From positions 1 through 64,000 of the forward strand of contig NZ_BBJU01000028.1 in the NCBI RefSeq assembly GCF_000739935.1: a stretch of 64,000 nt of DNA, in the 5' to 3' direction. The translations under genes were made by a program, and so were the position numbers. The notes under the pieces are model-generated. The model did not search any database. It saw nothing but the letters and a program-made list of their open reading frames with translations, and was not told the DNA's origin. Positions 42,555 to 51,632 of the stretch are shown one piece after another. Within the stretch, counting starts at the first letter, position 1; every line of letters starts with the position of its first letter. The DNA is from Agrobacterium rubi TR3 = NBRC 13261. Lineage in GTDB: Bacteria > Pseudomonadota > Alphaproteobacteria > Rhizobiales > Rhizobiaceae.

Positions 42555-44150
42555 TCAACTTTGCGGTTGCTTCCACGCAGTCGCGAGGTCGCTATAGGCA
42601 ACATCGATGGTCGTCACCAGGGATTGCAGATTGGCGTTTCGCAAAATGACAGTCGGCAGCGCAACGATGGAGAAATTCGGCAATTCGTCACCGGTGATCT
42701 TTTGAATGTCCTTGAACTGCGCGGCGCGCTTTGTCTCATCGCTTTCTACGGCAGCGGCTCGGAAAAGATCGTCCACCTTCGGATTATTGTAATGCGCTGC
42801 GTTGACATAGGGTGCCGGGTTCTTGATGCCATCGGACCAGTAAAGCCGCTGTACGCCGGCTGTCGGGTCGAACAGGCGGCTGATGCCGTTTACGGTCAGA
42901 TCGAAACCGCGCTCGGTATAGACACGCTTGATGAAAGTCGCCAGATCGCCGTCGAGAGTCTCGACCTTGATCCCGAGCTTGCCGAATGAGGAGCGCAGAT
43001 ATTCGGATGTTTTGCGGAAGACATCTGACGGCAGGAAGGCGAGCCGAAGCGAAAAACGCGTTCCGTCCGCCCCTTTTGGGTAGCCCGCCTGGTCGAGCAA
43101 TGCGTTGGACTTGGCAAGATCGAAAGGATAGTTGAACGGTGCCTCGTCATTATAGGCGGTGAATATCGCCGGAATATTCGATCCCGCGGGTTTCGCGGTG
43201 CCATAAAAAATCGCATCGTTTATGAAATTGCGGTCGATTGCATGCGCCAGCGCGTGACGGACTTCCTTCTTGGCGAGAATGGGATTTTCGAGATTGAACT
43301 CGAAAACGGCTGCGTTGTTCAGATAGGCATCCGTATAGACATCGACGGCCAGTTTCGGATCCTGCCGCAAGCGTTCCAGATCGCCGAAGGATACATCGGT
43401 CGCGTAGTCTGCCTCGCCTGTCTCCACCGCGATTGTGGCCGATGCAGAGTCCGCAACGAAACGCGCGATGAAGCCATCCAGATGCGGCAGGTCTGCCTGC
43501 CAGTAGTTCGGGTTGCGCTTGAGTTTCACATAGCTGCCGCGCTTCCACTCTTCAAAGATGAAGGGCCCGGTGCCGATGGGCGAGTTTCCATTCGGGCTTT
43601 CACTGTAATTCTCCGATGGATAGGCATGCGCTGGCAGGATCGGCGTTTCACCACCGACAAGCGCCCGCAACAGATAGGGTGCGGGTTTGGAAAGAACCAC
43701 GATGGCGGTCAGCGGATCGGGCGTTTCGACGTCGGCGATGTTGGCAAAGGTGATACGCCCGCGTGGCCCGACTTTCTTGAAGGCCAGCAGCGAAAACATC
43801 ACATCCGCAGAGGTCAAGTCTTTGCCATCGTGCCACTTCACACCTTGGCGTAGCTTGAAGGTGTAACGCAGACCATCACTGGACACATCCCAGCTTTCGG
43901 CCAGAACGGGATGCGGCTTGAACTCGCTGTCGAACCGCACCAGCCCTTCGAGGATTTTCGTGGAAATGGCGCGTGTGCGCGTGTTGCTGTCCGACAAAGG
44001 CACGAGCGTCGTGGGCTCGCCCAACCCGGCAAAGGTTACGATGCCGCCTTTGCTGGGTGTCTGTGTAGCTGCGAAGGATAGCGATGGCAGCAGTGTGGCC
44101 CCACCGAGCGCAGCACCCAAAAGCAATGTCTTACGCCTCGTCAAATCCAT
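42555..44150 (-). CDS. Tat-exported family-5 ABC binding protein
   Basis: A 531-residue DppA-like protein with twin-arginine signal (DLTRRKTLLLGAALGG). SBP_bac_5 landmarks: GGIVTFAGLGEPTTLVPLSD, KILEGLVRFDSEFKPHPVLA, KLRQGVKWHDGKDLTSADV and IGTGPFIFEEWKRGSYVKL. It follows the second M20 hydrolase by 42 bases and is closed off by a terminator. The link to an M20 hydrolase hints at an N-acylated or peptide-bonded sulfur compound as ligand. No permease gene of its own. Confidence 0.85.
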   Translation of the reverse strand: MDLTRRKTLLLGAALGGATLLPSLSFAATQTPSKGGIVTFAGLGEPTTLVPLSDSNTRTRAISTKILEGLVRFDSEFKPHPVLAESWDVSSDGLRYTFKLRQGVKWHDGKDLTSADVMFSLLAFKKVGPRGRITFANIADVETPDPLTAIVVLSKPAPYLLRALVGGETPILPAHAYPSENYSESPNGNSPIGTGPFIFEEWKRGSYVKLKRNPNYWQADLPHLDGFIARFVADSASATIAVETGEADYATDVSFGDLERLRQDPKLAVDVYTDAYLNNAAVFEFNLENPILAKKEVRHALAHAIDRNFINDAIFYGTAKPAGSNIPAIFTAYNDEAPFNYPFDLAKSNALLDQAGYPKGADGTRFSLRLAFLPSDVFRKTSEYLRSSFGKLGIKVETLDGDLATFIKRVYTERGFDLTVNGISRLFDPTAGVQRLYWSDGIKNPAPYVNAAHYNNPKVDDLFRAAAVESDETKRAAQFKDIQKITGDELPNFSIVALPTVILRNANLQSLVTTIDVAYSDLATAWKQPQS

Positions 44151-44192
44151 GATTGTTTCCTTTTCGTTTTGGTTATGAAATGCGGTGCTGCA

Positions 44193-45392
44193 TCAGGCCG
44201 GTTTCAGGCGGCTTTCCACCAGGCGCGCAAACAGCGTTGCGCCCACCGGAAGGATTGCGTCATCGACGATGAAGCCGGGATTGTGGGCTGGTACGGTGCC
44301 GGAATGGCCAAGCGTAAAAAATGCGCCGGGCGCGTGTTTCAACAGATCGGCGAAATCCTCGCTGCCCATGAAGCGGCTGGGCTCCGTGGACACGCGAGCC
44401 TCGCCCAAGACCTGACGCGCAACGTCGGCAACGATGTCGACTGATGCGTCGTCATTGGTCAGAACCGAGAAGATATCGCGAATGTCGACCTCTGCCGAAA
44501 GACCATGGGCCTGCGCGATATGCTCCGAAATCGTGTGGATGCGCGACCGAATGGTTTCGCGGACCGTATCCGAAAACGCCCGCACCGTTCCGGCAATCAA
44601 AGCCGTTTCGGGGATGACATTATAGGCGGACCCGGCTTCGATGCGTGTGATGGACAAGACTGCCGGTTCGGTGGGCGGCACATTGCGGCTGACAATCGTC
44701 TGCAACGCACTGATCAATTCACCGATTGCGGGCACGGGATCATGCGCCACATCTGGATGGGCTGCATGCGCGCCTTTGCCTTTAAATCGAATGTCGAAGA
44801 AGTCAGCCCCTGCCAGGATCGTTCCCGGCGATACCTTGAGATGATTGGGCGCGGCGTGTGACGAATTGTGCAGCCCGTAAAGCTCATCCACCGGAAAGTC
44901 TCTGAACAGGCCATCCGCGATCATCGCACGCGCGCCACCCAAGCCTTCTTCCGCAGGCTGGAAGATGAAGACCACCGAGCCGGCAAAATCACGGGTCTCC
45001 GCCAGATAGCGAGCCGTTCCCAGCAGGATCGTGGTGTGAACATCATGTCCGCATCCGTGGAACTTGCCGGGGTAAATGGAGGCATAAGGCAGGCCGGTTT
45101 CCTCCGGCATCGGCAGAGCGTCCATATCGGCGCGGAGACCGATGACGCGGTTGCCCGCATGTTTGCCGCGAAGCACGCCGACGAGACCGGTCTTGCCATA
45201 TCCGCGATGAACCTCGATACCCCACGAGGCCAGCTTTTCCGCGACGATGCCGGATGTGCGAACTTCCTCGAAACCGATTTCGGGGTGGCGGTGCAGATCG
45301 TGCCTGATATCGACCAGTTCAGGAACATAGGTTGCGATCAGATCGATAATCTCAGGTGGCGGTGTTTTGACGGGATCGACGGCAATATTCAC
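44193..45392 (-). CDS. M20D-family amidohydrolase (second copy type)
   Basis: A 399-residue M20 metallohydrolase paralogous to the one at 18880. Metal and catalytic residues: GCGHDVHTTILL, QPAEEGLGGARAMI, GLHNSSHAAPN and, near the end, AHNPGFIVDD. It is probably an N-acyl-amino-acid or hippurate-type hydrolase that frees an amino acid such as cysteine or methionine derivative. It lies between the SfnG-like monooxygenase and a binding-protein gene in one leftward operon. Confidence 0.83.
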   Translation of the reverse strand: MNIAVDPVKTPPPEIIDLIATYVPELVDIRHDLHRHPEIGFEEVRTSGIVAEKLASWGIEVHRGYGKTGLVGVLRGKHAGNRVIGLRADMDALPMPEETGLPYASIYPGKFHGCGHDVHTTILLGTARYLAETRDFAGSVVFIFQPAEEGLGGARAMIADGLFRDFPVDELYGLHNSSHAAPNHLKVSPGTILAGADFFDIRFKGKGAHAAHPDVAHDPVPAIGELISALQTIVSRNVPPTEPAVLSITRIEAGSAYNVIPETALIAGTVRAFSDTVRETIRSRIHTISEHIAQAHGLSAEVDIRDIFSVLTNDDASVDIVADVARQVLGEARVSTEPSRFMGSEDFADLLKHAPGAFFTLGHSGTVPAHNPGFIVDDAILPVGATLFARLVESRLKPA

Positions 45393-45472
45393 GGCTGGTC
45401 CTCATTGCAATTGGGAAGAAAATGCATTGCCAAGGTCTCGGCGATGCTGGTCAGTAAGAGCGGGACAAGACG

Positions 45473-46645
45473 TCAAAGCCTCAGCCCGGCCTCCTTCATC
45501 AGCGGCAGAATACGGTCACCGAAATATTCCAGGTCTTCCCGGAAATCGTAGAAGTTGAGTTGAACGCCATCGATGCCGACATCTTTCAGCGCCACCAGTT
45601 GCTCGACCACCTGTTCCGGTGAGCCGATGATCTCGATGTTGCCGCCAAGATTGCGTCCCTGCTTGTGGCGCGGGTCGCCGCGTCCGCGCCAGGCGTGAGC
45701 ATCGCTCTCATAATTGGTGGCCGCGAAAGCACGCGTACCGCCAGGCTGCGGCTTACCCGCCTCGATCGCGTCCGCATAGGCGATTGCTTCGGCTTCCGTA
45801 TCACGGCTGACGATGATGGGGTTGATAATCGTCTTGACTTGCCGGCCATAGGCCTTTGCCCGGTTTTTGATGGTCGCGACGTGGTCGGGAAGCGTTTCCA
45901 ACGCGCTATCGATATGCGCACCACCGGGCGAGGTGACGAACACCAAATCGGAATGGCGCGCCGCAAAGTCGATACCTGCCGGGGAGCCGGTGGCCGTTAC
46001 CAAGTTCGGGCGGCCAAAGGCAGGTTTGGGCGTGATCCAGCCATTGCTGATGGCCCATGGATTGAGCTTACCCTCATGGGAGAAATTCTCGGTTTCGCCC
46101 CACAGCCGGTGCAGCACGTCGAAAAGCTCACTTGCCATGTCATAGCGCTTGTCATGCTCGATGCGCTGCCAGCCGAACATTTCATGCTCGATGGCGCGGT
46201 GACCGGTAACGATGTTGATACCCCACCGCCCCTTGGCGATGTGATCGAGCGTTGCGCCATATTTGGCCAGATGCAGCGGATGGAGTGGGCCGTAAAGCAC
46301 ATGAATGGTCGAAATCAGCAAAATGCTTTTGGTTACCGCCGCCATCGCGCCGAGGGCAACGAAGCTGTCGAGCGAGGAATCCCCGTCATAACCGCCTTTC
46401 GGCAGCCATTGCGTGCGGCTGAAGACAAGCTCGAACCCCAGTTCCTCCGCCCGTTTTACCAGTTCGACATTATAGTCGAAGGTCCAGCTGTTGCTGGTCG
46501 GCAGGCTTGAGAAATTGATGTCCTGAAGATTGAGGAACAGTCCCATCATCAAGGGCTGTTGTGCAGCACGGCTGAGCGGGCTTTCCGCGAAGTCGAACGG
46601 CCCTTTGAGTTCCAGGTCTCCGGTGATCGGCGCAGTCAGTGCCAT
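45473..46645 (-). CDS. SfnG/SsuD-like FMN-dependent monooxygenase
   Basis: A 390-residue LLM oxygenase. SWTFDYNVELVKRAEELGFE, STIHVLYGPLHPLHLAKYGA, LDHIAKGRWGINIVTGHRAI, EMFGWQRIEHDKRYDMASEL and GTPEQV-like SPEQVVEQLVALKDVG resemble SfnG (dimethylsulfone monooxygenase) and SsuD (alkanesulfonate monooxygenase). It needs a reduced-flavin supply. The stop of the upstream NmrA-like gene overlaps its start by 10 bases, so the pair is coupled. Best guess is release of sulfite or methanesulfinate from a sulfone or sulfonate. Confidence 0.85.
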   Translation of the reverse strand: MALTAPITGDLELKGPFDFAESPLSRAAQQPLMMGLFLNLQDINFSSLPTSNSWTFDYNVELVKRAEELGFELVFSRTQWLPKGGYDGDSSLDSFVALGAMAAVTKSILLISTIHVLYGPLHPLHLAKYGATLDHIAKGRWGINIVTGHRAIEHEMFGWQRIEHDKRYDMASELFDVLHRLWGETENFSHEGKLNPWAISNGWITPKPAFGRPNLVTATGSPAGIDFAARHSDLVFVTSPGGAHIDSALETLPDHVATIKNRAKAYGRQVKTIINPIIVSRDTEAEAIAYADAIEAGKPQPGGTRAFAATNYESDAHAWRGRGDPRHKQGRNLGGNIEIIGSPEQVVEQLVALKDVGIDGVQLNFYDFREDLEYFGDRILPLMKEAGLRL

Positions 46646-47532
46646 GTCTTTTCTCCCTTTGGGTCGTTCTTTTGCGTTTCAGCGGTAGCCAGATGGTGAC
46701 GCAAAAAATCCTCCACAGTGCGTGACTGCTTGCCGGTGATGCGCGACACCGTCTGCGTCACAGGTGCGGCCAATCCTTCCCCGATCAGCGCCACGAACTC
46801 GCCGATGGCACGTCTTTCGAATGTATCGATATGCGTCGGCAGAGCTGCGGATGATGCGGCAGATACGCCAAGGGGACGCTGTAATATCCGCGCTGCGATG
46901 CGCGCGATGTCGTGTATCGTTAGCGCCTCTGTCCCCGTCAAAACCAGAGGGTCGGATGAGACCGTTTCATCAAGCAGGGCGTTGACTGCGACATCGGCTA
47001 TGTCCTGCGCATCGATGTAGGACACGGCGGCGTGTCCATACCTGCTTGGCAAATCCTCTCCTTTGCCGGCAGCCGCGATGACCGAGGCAAGCCCCACCTG
47101 CATCCAGGCATTTGGCCTCACAATGGCATGCGAAATGCCGCTGGCGACCAGATGCGCCTCTACCGCTGCATGGGCGGCACCGGATATGGAGCGGTCGGGG
47201 TTCCTCAAGGTCCAGTCAGAACCGGATATCTTGACGATGCGCGCAACACCCGCATCTTTTGCTGCATCGATGGCGGCACTCTGGTGGGTGATGAGCGTCT
47301 CGCTGATCGGTGAAAGCAGGAAAAGTTTCTGAGCGCCGCGTGCCGCGTCTTTCACCGTTGCCGGGTCGGCGAAATCTCCTTGAGCAACCTCGACCTTGCC
47401 TCCCCAGAGACCGATTGCCTCCTGCGGACGCCGGGTCAGCACGCGGACCTTTATGCCCGCGTCCAGAAGCCGTGGGACGACGAGCTTTCCCAGCCTGCCA
47501 GTCGCGCCTGTTACCAGAATATCCACCGCCAT
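46636..47532 (-). CDS. NmrA-like NAD(P)-binding oxidoreductase
   Basis: A 298-residue atypical short-chain dehydrogenase. The dinucleotide loop VTGATGRLGKLVVPRLLDAG is at residues 7-26, and ARGAQKLFLLSPISETLITHQ is typical of NmrA/azoreductase-like NAD(P)H-binding proteins. It could be a flavin or quinone reductase supplying its partner monooxygenase, or act on a carbonyl product. The start at 47532 was chosen because the Rossmann motif must be N-terminal. It follows the DszB-like gene by 11 bases. Confidence 0.8.
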   Translation of the reverse strand: MAVDILVTGATGRLGKLVVPRLLDAGIKVRVLTRRPQEAIGLWGGKVEVAQGDFADPATVKDAARGAQKLFLLSPISETLITHQSAAIDAAKDAGVARIVKISGSDWTLRNPDRSISGAAHAAVEAHLVASGISHAIVRPNAWMQVGLASVIAAAGKGEDLPSRYGHAAVSYIDAQDIADVAVNALLDETVSSDPLVLTGTEALTIHDIARIAARILQRPLGVSAASSAALPTHIDTFERRAIGEFVALIGEGLAAPVTQTVSRITGKQSRTVEDFLRHHLATAETQKNDPKGEKTWH

Positions 47533-47543
47533 TGTTCCCGCCC

Positions 47544-48599
47544 TCACGTGCCAACGGACTGGCGCGATGCGGCCAGCGGACGTGGATCGAGCCAGTCGTG
47601 AACGTTGAAATCCGTAGGAATGAAATTCCATTCGAGCAGAAAGTCCTTGAAGTGGCTGATGGCATCCACTTCGGCAGGGTCGAGATCAAGCACCAGTTGG
47701 CGATGCACCTGTGGGCCGTTGGCGGCCAGAACAGCGTCCTCGCTCACCCCGATTTCACGCGCGATGAAGCGAACCGCATCTCCTGGGTTCTCATTCGCCC
47801 AGTGCGAGACCCGCTGCACGCTCGACACCAATTCGGCAACGAGATCCGGGCGCTCGTCCACAAAAGTCGCATCGACAGTCAGCGGCCTCGGCGTACCATT
47901 ATTAATGCGAATTTTCGGGTCTGGATGAAATCCCGTGGAAACGACGACGAGCGCGCCGAGGAGGTTGGCAACCGTTACGCCCTCTGCACCCTTCACAAAA
48001 AAGGCCTCGATTTCGCCGCGGTGCAGAGCCGCGATTTCTTCACCGTAAGGAAACCGACGGTTGAGCCCTTGAAGCCTTTGGTCCGTAGGATTAAGCAGAA
48101 CCGGCTCAGATGCCCCGATATCCACCAACTCCACGTCGTCAGGGACAAGGTCGGAAATCGTCAGAGCCGAGACGATGCCCTTGAGCGATGTCGCGCGCTG
48201 AAAGTCGATGATCTCGTTGGGCCTTTTTGGCAGGCCTATCCCTCGGCCCTTCAAATCCGCCCCTTTGGTGATGCCGCTTTCCGGCAGGGCGATGACGGCC
48301 TGAAACTCATCCGTCCGCGTCAGACCGATCAGCCGGGTCTGGCGGCCTTTCGAACGCGTCCAGATCGGCGGGATATTGCCGCCTTGGCGAAAGGACCAGT
48401 CGAGCCGGTGATCAAAATGGCTCAGGCGAATGGCCGGATCTGTCGCATCTCGAATGGAGGTTACGCCGATGCCATGAGCCGAAAAACCCTCTTCGACCCA
48501 ACCGAGCTGCGCAGCAATCGATAACGGTGTGGGAGCCGGGCAGCGCGCATACCACACGGTGTCTGGTTGCGTTACCTTGCGAAGGGCTGCATCTGCCAT
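47544..48599 (-). CDS. Second DszB-like desulfinase
   Basis: A 351-residue cytoplasmic protein paralogous to the one at 28571. The DszB triad is again present: Cys in YARCPAPTP, His and Arg in SHFDHRLDWSFRQGG with ten-residue spacing, then NIPPI and TRLIGLT. The body resembles SsuA/NrtA binding proteins but lacks a signal peptide. It is the first gene of the leftward operon (DszB-like, NmrA-like, SfnG-like, M20, binding protein). Predicted reaction: sulfinate to hydrocarbon plus sulfite; the natural substrate is unlikely to be biphenyl sulfinate and is unknown. Confidence 0.78.
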   Translation of the reverse strand: MADAALRKVTQPDTVWYARCPAPTPLSIAAQLGWVEEGFSAHGIGVTSIRDATDPAIRLSHFDHRLDWSFRQGGNIPPIWTRSKGRQTRLIGLTRTDEFQAVIALPESGITKGADLKGRGIGLPKRPNEIIDFQRATSLKGIVSALTISDLVPDDVELVDIGASEPVLLNPTDQRLQGLNRRFPYGEEIAALHRGEIEAFFVKGAEGVTVANLLGALVVVSTGFHPDPKIRINNGTPRPLTVDATFVDERPDLVAELVSSVQRVSHWANENPGDAVRFIAREIGVSEDAVLAANGPQVHRQLVLDLDPAEVDAISHFKDFLLEWNFIPTDFNVHDWLDPRPLAASRQSVGT

Positions 48600-48752
48600 G
48601 ACTATAATCCTTAAATACGAGCGATATCAGGCACGCTATAAGGATAATTATATAATCTATAGATATACTGTACTATTTATCATGGTGTTGGTGAGATCGC
48701 TTTTCCAAAAGCAGGTTGCACGGCCTGCCTGCGCGCACCGTGCCGTCAGCCC

Positions 48753-49598
48753 CTACTTGATCGGGAAACCGAGCGTCCGCAACGTTTCCGTCAATTCCGC
48801 CCTGCCCTTTAGCGCTGCTGCATTCTCGACGCGCTTTGAAATTGGCCCTGTCCAGCCCGCCTGTGGCAGCTTTTGCTTGACTTGAAATGCTTTCAGCACA
48901 TCGTCATAGCCATCCAAACCCGCCTCGGGCGTCCCGGAATATGTCTCGTGAAACAGGACAGAAGACTGTGGAAGACGTGGTTTTACGTCGGTGATGACGT
49001 CCGGGTCGGGATATCCGACAGTGAGGCCGAAAACCGCGACCGTTTCCGGCGGCAGTTGCAGTTCACGGGAAACGTCATGAGGTTTGTTACGAATACCTCC
49101 AACGTAACATGAGCCGAGACCGAGGCTGTCGATTGCCGCAACGGCGTTCTGCGCGGCCAGAGCTGCGTCGATGGCACCGATCAGAAAACTCTCCAGATAA
49201 TCAAGCCCCTCACCCTCATTGCCATGAAGTTGGGCCACGGCTCTCAACCGCTTCAGGTCGATCAGCCAGACGAGAAACAGCGGCGCAGACAGAATATGCG
49301 CATTGCCGCCGGTATAACCCGCGAGCCGCGCCTTGCGATCTTCATCTCGAACGGCAACGACGCTCCAAGCCTGAAGATTGGACGAGGTCGGTGCGGATTG
49401 GGCTGCTGCCACCAAAAGTTCTAGCGCGCCTTCTGGCAGTGATTTTGGCAAATAATCACGCGCGGTGCGGTGGTTCAGCAGCGCATCGATCGTGCTGTTC
49501 CAGAAAGGCAGCGAAAAATCCTGTTCCACGCCATAGCGGGCAGAAAGGCGCTGCTGTGGAACTTCGCCTTCGGTAATGGAAGAAGAATGTATCGTCAT
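48753..49598 (-). CDS. Nitroreductase-family FMN oxidoreductase
   Basis: A 281-residue NfsA/FRP-type nitroreductase. Landmarks: LLNHRTARDYLPKSLPEGAL, AAAQSAPTSSNLQAWSVVAV (FMN phosphate binding), NAVAAIDSLGLGSCYVGGIR and VFGLTVGYPD. Proteins of this family are efficient NADPH:FMN reductases, and this is the most plausible provider of FMNH2 for the many two-component monooxygenases of the island. It is alone on its transcript, divergent from the binding-protein gene at 50003. Confidence 0.83.
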   Translation of the reverse strand: MTIHSSSITEGEVPQQRLSARYGVEQDFSLPFWNSTIDALLNHRTARDYLPKSLPEGALELLVAAAQSAPTSSNLQAWSVVAVRDEDRKARLAGYTGGNAHILSAPLFLVWLIDLKRLRAVAQLHGNEGEGLDYLESFLIGAIDAALAAQNAVAAIDSLGLGSCYVGGIRNKPHDVSRELQLPPETVAVFGLTVGYPDPDVITDVKPRLPQSSVLFHETYSGTPEAGLDGYDDVLKAFQVKQKLPQAGWTGPISKRVENAAALKGRAELTETLRTLGFPIK

Positions 49599-50002
49599 GG
49601 AAAACCTCTTGGGCGATCAGAAAACAGAGTGAAGCGCTTTACAGCCATCTGACCCGGCAACTGCAACGGTCATATAATTCCTATGCGCCCCAACATAGAC
49701 AGCCGAGGAACGCATTGCCAATCGGCAACCCGCTCTTGGAAGAAAATTTCCGGCCCGGAGCAGAGCACGCGGTCACAATCGATTTCAAACGTTCCGTATT
49801 CTCGCAACCTCGTGTAACGGGGGTCTACTCCCACCAAAGCAGAAAGCAAGCTTTCACCCACAAATCAGACATATTGGAATTACATTCCCAAAGAAATGAT
49901 TTCTTTCAGCTTCACGAAGAAAATTATTCTTACAAAAAAACACGTCTGCCGACATGCTGGATCCATTCGACACTAGGTTTTCACAGGGATGGGGACAGTG
50001 CA
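49599..50002. promoter_or_regulatory. Divergent control region, nitroreductase/binding protein
   Basis: No gene is supported. The DNA is AT-rich from 49870 on, with GAAATGATTTC (a short dyad at 49893-49903) and runs of A at 49934-49940. The reading frame of the binding protein is open back to 49715 but lacks a signal-like N-terminus there, so I treat this as leader DNA with the promoters of both neighbours. Confidence 0.4.
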
Positions 50003-51607
50003 ATGGGTATAGGGCGTCGCAAATTCAATCAGTTGTTGTTTCTGGCCACCGCAGGCACGGCCCTGCCGGGATCTGTCTTTGGAGCGGATGCCTCCCGGCG
50101 TCCGGTTTCGGGCGGAACCCTCAATCTTCTTTATCGGGTCGATCCGGGCAACGCATTGTTTGCCATCAACACCTCCTCGGGAACGGGTCAGGCCATAGGC
50201 CCGAAAATCGTTGAAGGCCTGCTGACATTCGATTTCGAACTCAAACCACAGCCGCTTCTGGCTACCGAATGGTCGGTCTCGGACGACCATCTTCGTTATA
50301 CGTTCAAATTGCGCCCGAACGTGAAATGGCATGACGGCAAGGACTTCACCTCCGACGACGTTGCCTTTTCGATTTTCCGGCTCAAGGAGGCCCATCCCCG
50401 CGGTCGCATCACCTACCAGAACGTCACTTCCGTCGAGACGCCAGACCCGCTGACCGCCATCATCGTACTGTCCAAACCGGCACCTTTCCTGATTGCTGCT
50501 CAGTCTAGTTCTGAATCGCCCATCGTGCCGAAACATATTTTCGAAACGCTGAAGCCTGGTGACGGACAGACGCTCAAGACCGCCATAGGCACCGGCCCGT
50601 TCAGACTGACGCAGTGGAGCCCGGGCAGCCATCTCATCTTCGAACGCAATCCGGATTACTGGGATGCAGGCAAACCCTATCTCGACCGCATCGTACTGCG
50701 CGTCATCACCGATCCTGCTGCGCGCGCGGTAGCGCTGGAAACCGGCGAGGTCGATATTGGCGACAACCCCGTTCCGCTGGCCGATCTGGACAGGTTGAAG
50801 CAAAATCCCGACCTTGTGCTTGATACGACGACCTATGCCTATGCGGGGCCGCAGCAGCAGCTTTTTTTCAACTACGACAACGATATCTTCGCGAAGAAGG
50901 ATGTCCGCCTGGCAATTGCCAAGGCAATCAACCTGGAGGAAATCGTCAATGTGGGCCTCTTCGGTTACGGTCAGGTGTCGCCAAGCCCCGTCAGCACGGC
51001 ACTGACCAAATGGTACGATCCGTCAGTGAAAGCTCACCCTTATGACCCAAAGGAGGCCGAACGGCTTCTGGATGCAGCGGGTTATCCCCGCAAGGATGAC
51101 GGCAAACGGTTCCCGGTGCGATTGACCTACAATTCCTATCTCACGCCAGGTTTTGCGGATGTCATTCGCAACCAGCTTGAAAAGATCGGCGTCGCGGTCG
51201 AAATCCGCAAATATGATCTGCCGACCTATCTCAAGACTGTCTACACCGACCGTGCCTTCGATCTTGTCGTGGAATCTCTTTCCAACACCTTCGATCCGTC
51301 CCTTGGCATACAGCGCGCGTATTGGAGCAAGAACTTCAAGATCGGCCTACCGTTTTCCAATGCCGCTCACTATTCGAACCGGCAAGCGGACGCCTTGCTT
51401 GAGGCGGCAGCCATCGAACCGGATGAGGCGAAACGCAAAGAAATATGGAACCAGTTCCAGCATCTCATCCATGACGACGTCGCCTCGGTGGACCTTGTGG
51501 CCGCAGGCAGCCAGATCGTCGCCCACAAGAGGGTGAAGAACTACGTCACCGGTGCGCAGGGGCTCAACTGGAGTTTCGGCGACCTTTGGCTCGATCCAAA
51601 TTCCTGA
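50003..51607 (+). CDS. Tat-exported family-5 ABC binding protein
   Basis: A 534-residue DppA-like protein starting MGIGRRKFNQLLFLATAGTA, a twin-arginine signal. SBP_bac_5 landmarks: GGTLNLLYRVDPGNALFAIN, KIVEGLLTFDFELKPQPLLA, KLRPNVKWHDGKDFTSDDV and IGTGPFRLTQWSPGSHLIFE. First gene of a rightward operon with the rhodanese, DszC-like and DszA-like genes. The open frame upstream to 49715 would bury the signal, so the ATG at 50003 is preferred. Confidence 0.87.
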   Translation: MGIGRRKFNQLLFLATAGTALPGSVFGADASRRPVSGGTLNLLYRVDPGNALFAINTSSGTGQAIGPKIVEGLLTFDFELKPQPLLATEWSVSDDHLRYTFKLRPNVKWHDGKDFTSDDVAFSIFRLKEAHPRGRITYQNVTSVETPDPLTAIIVLSKPAPFLIAAQSSSESPIVPKHIFETLKPGDGQTLKTAIGTGPFRLTQWSPGSHLIFERNPDYWDAGKPYLDRIVLRVITDPAARAVALETGEVDIGDNPVPLADLDRLKQNPDLVLDTTTYAYAGPQQQLFFNYDNDIFAKKDVRLAIAKAINLEEIVNVGLFGYGQVSPSPVSTALTKWYDPSVKAHPYDPKEAERLLDAAGYPRKDDGKRFPVRLTYNSYLTPGFADVIRNQLEKIGVAVEIRKYDLPTYLKTVYTDRAFDLVVESLSNTFDPSLGIQRAYWSKNFKIGLPFSNAAHYSNRQADALLEAAAIEPDEAKRKEIWNQFQHLIHDDVASVDLVAAGSQIVAHKRVKNYVTGAQGLNWSFGDLWLDPNS

Positions 51608-51632
51608 ACGAACACCATTCAAGGAGATCAAT

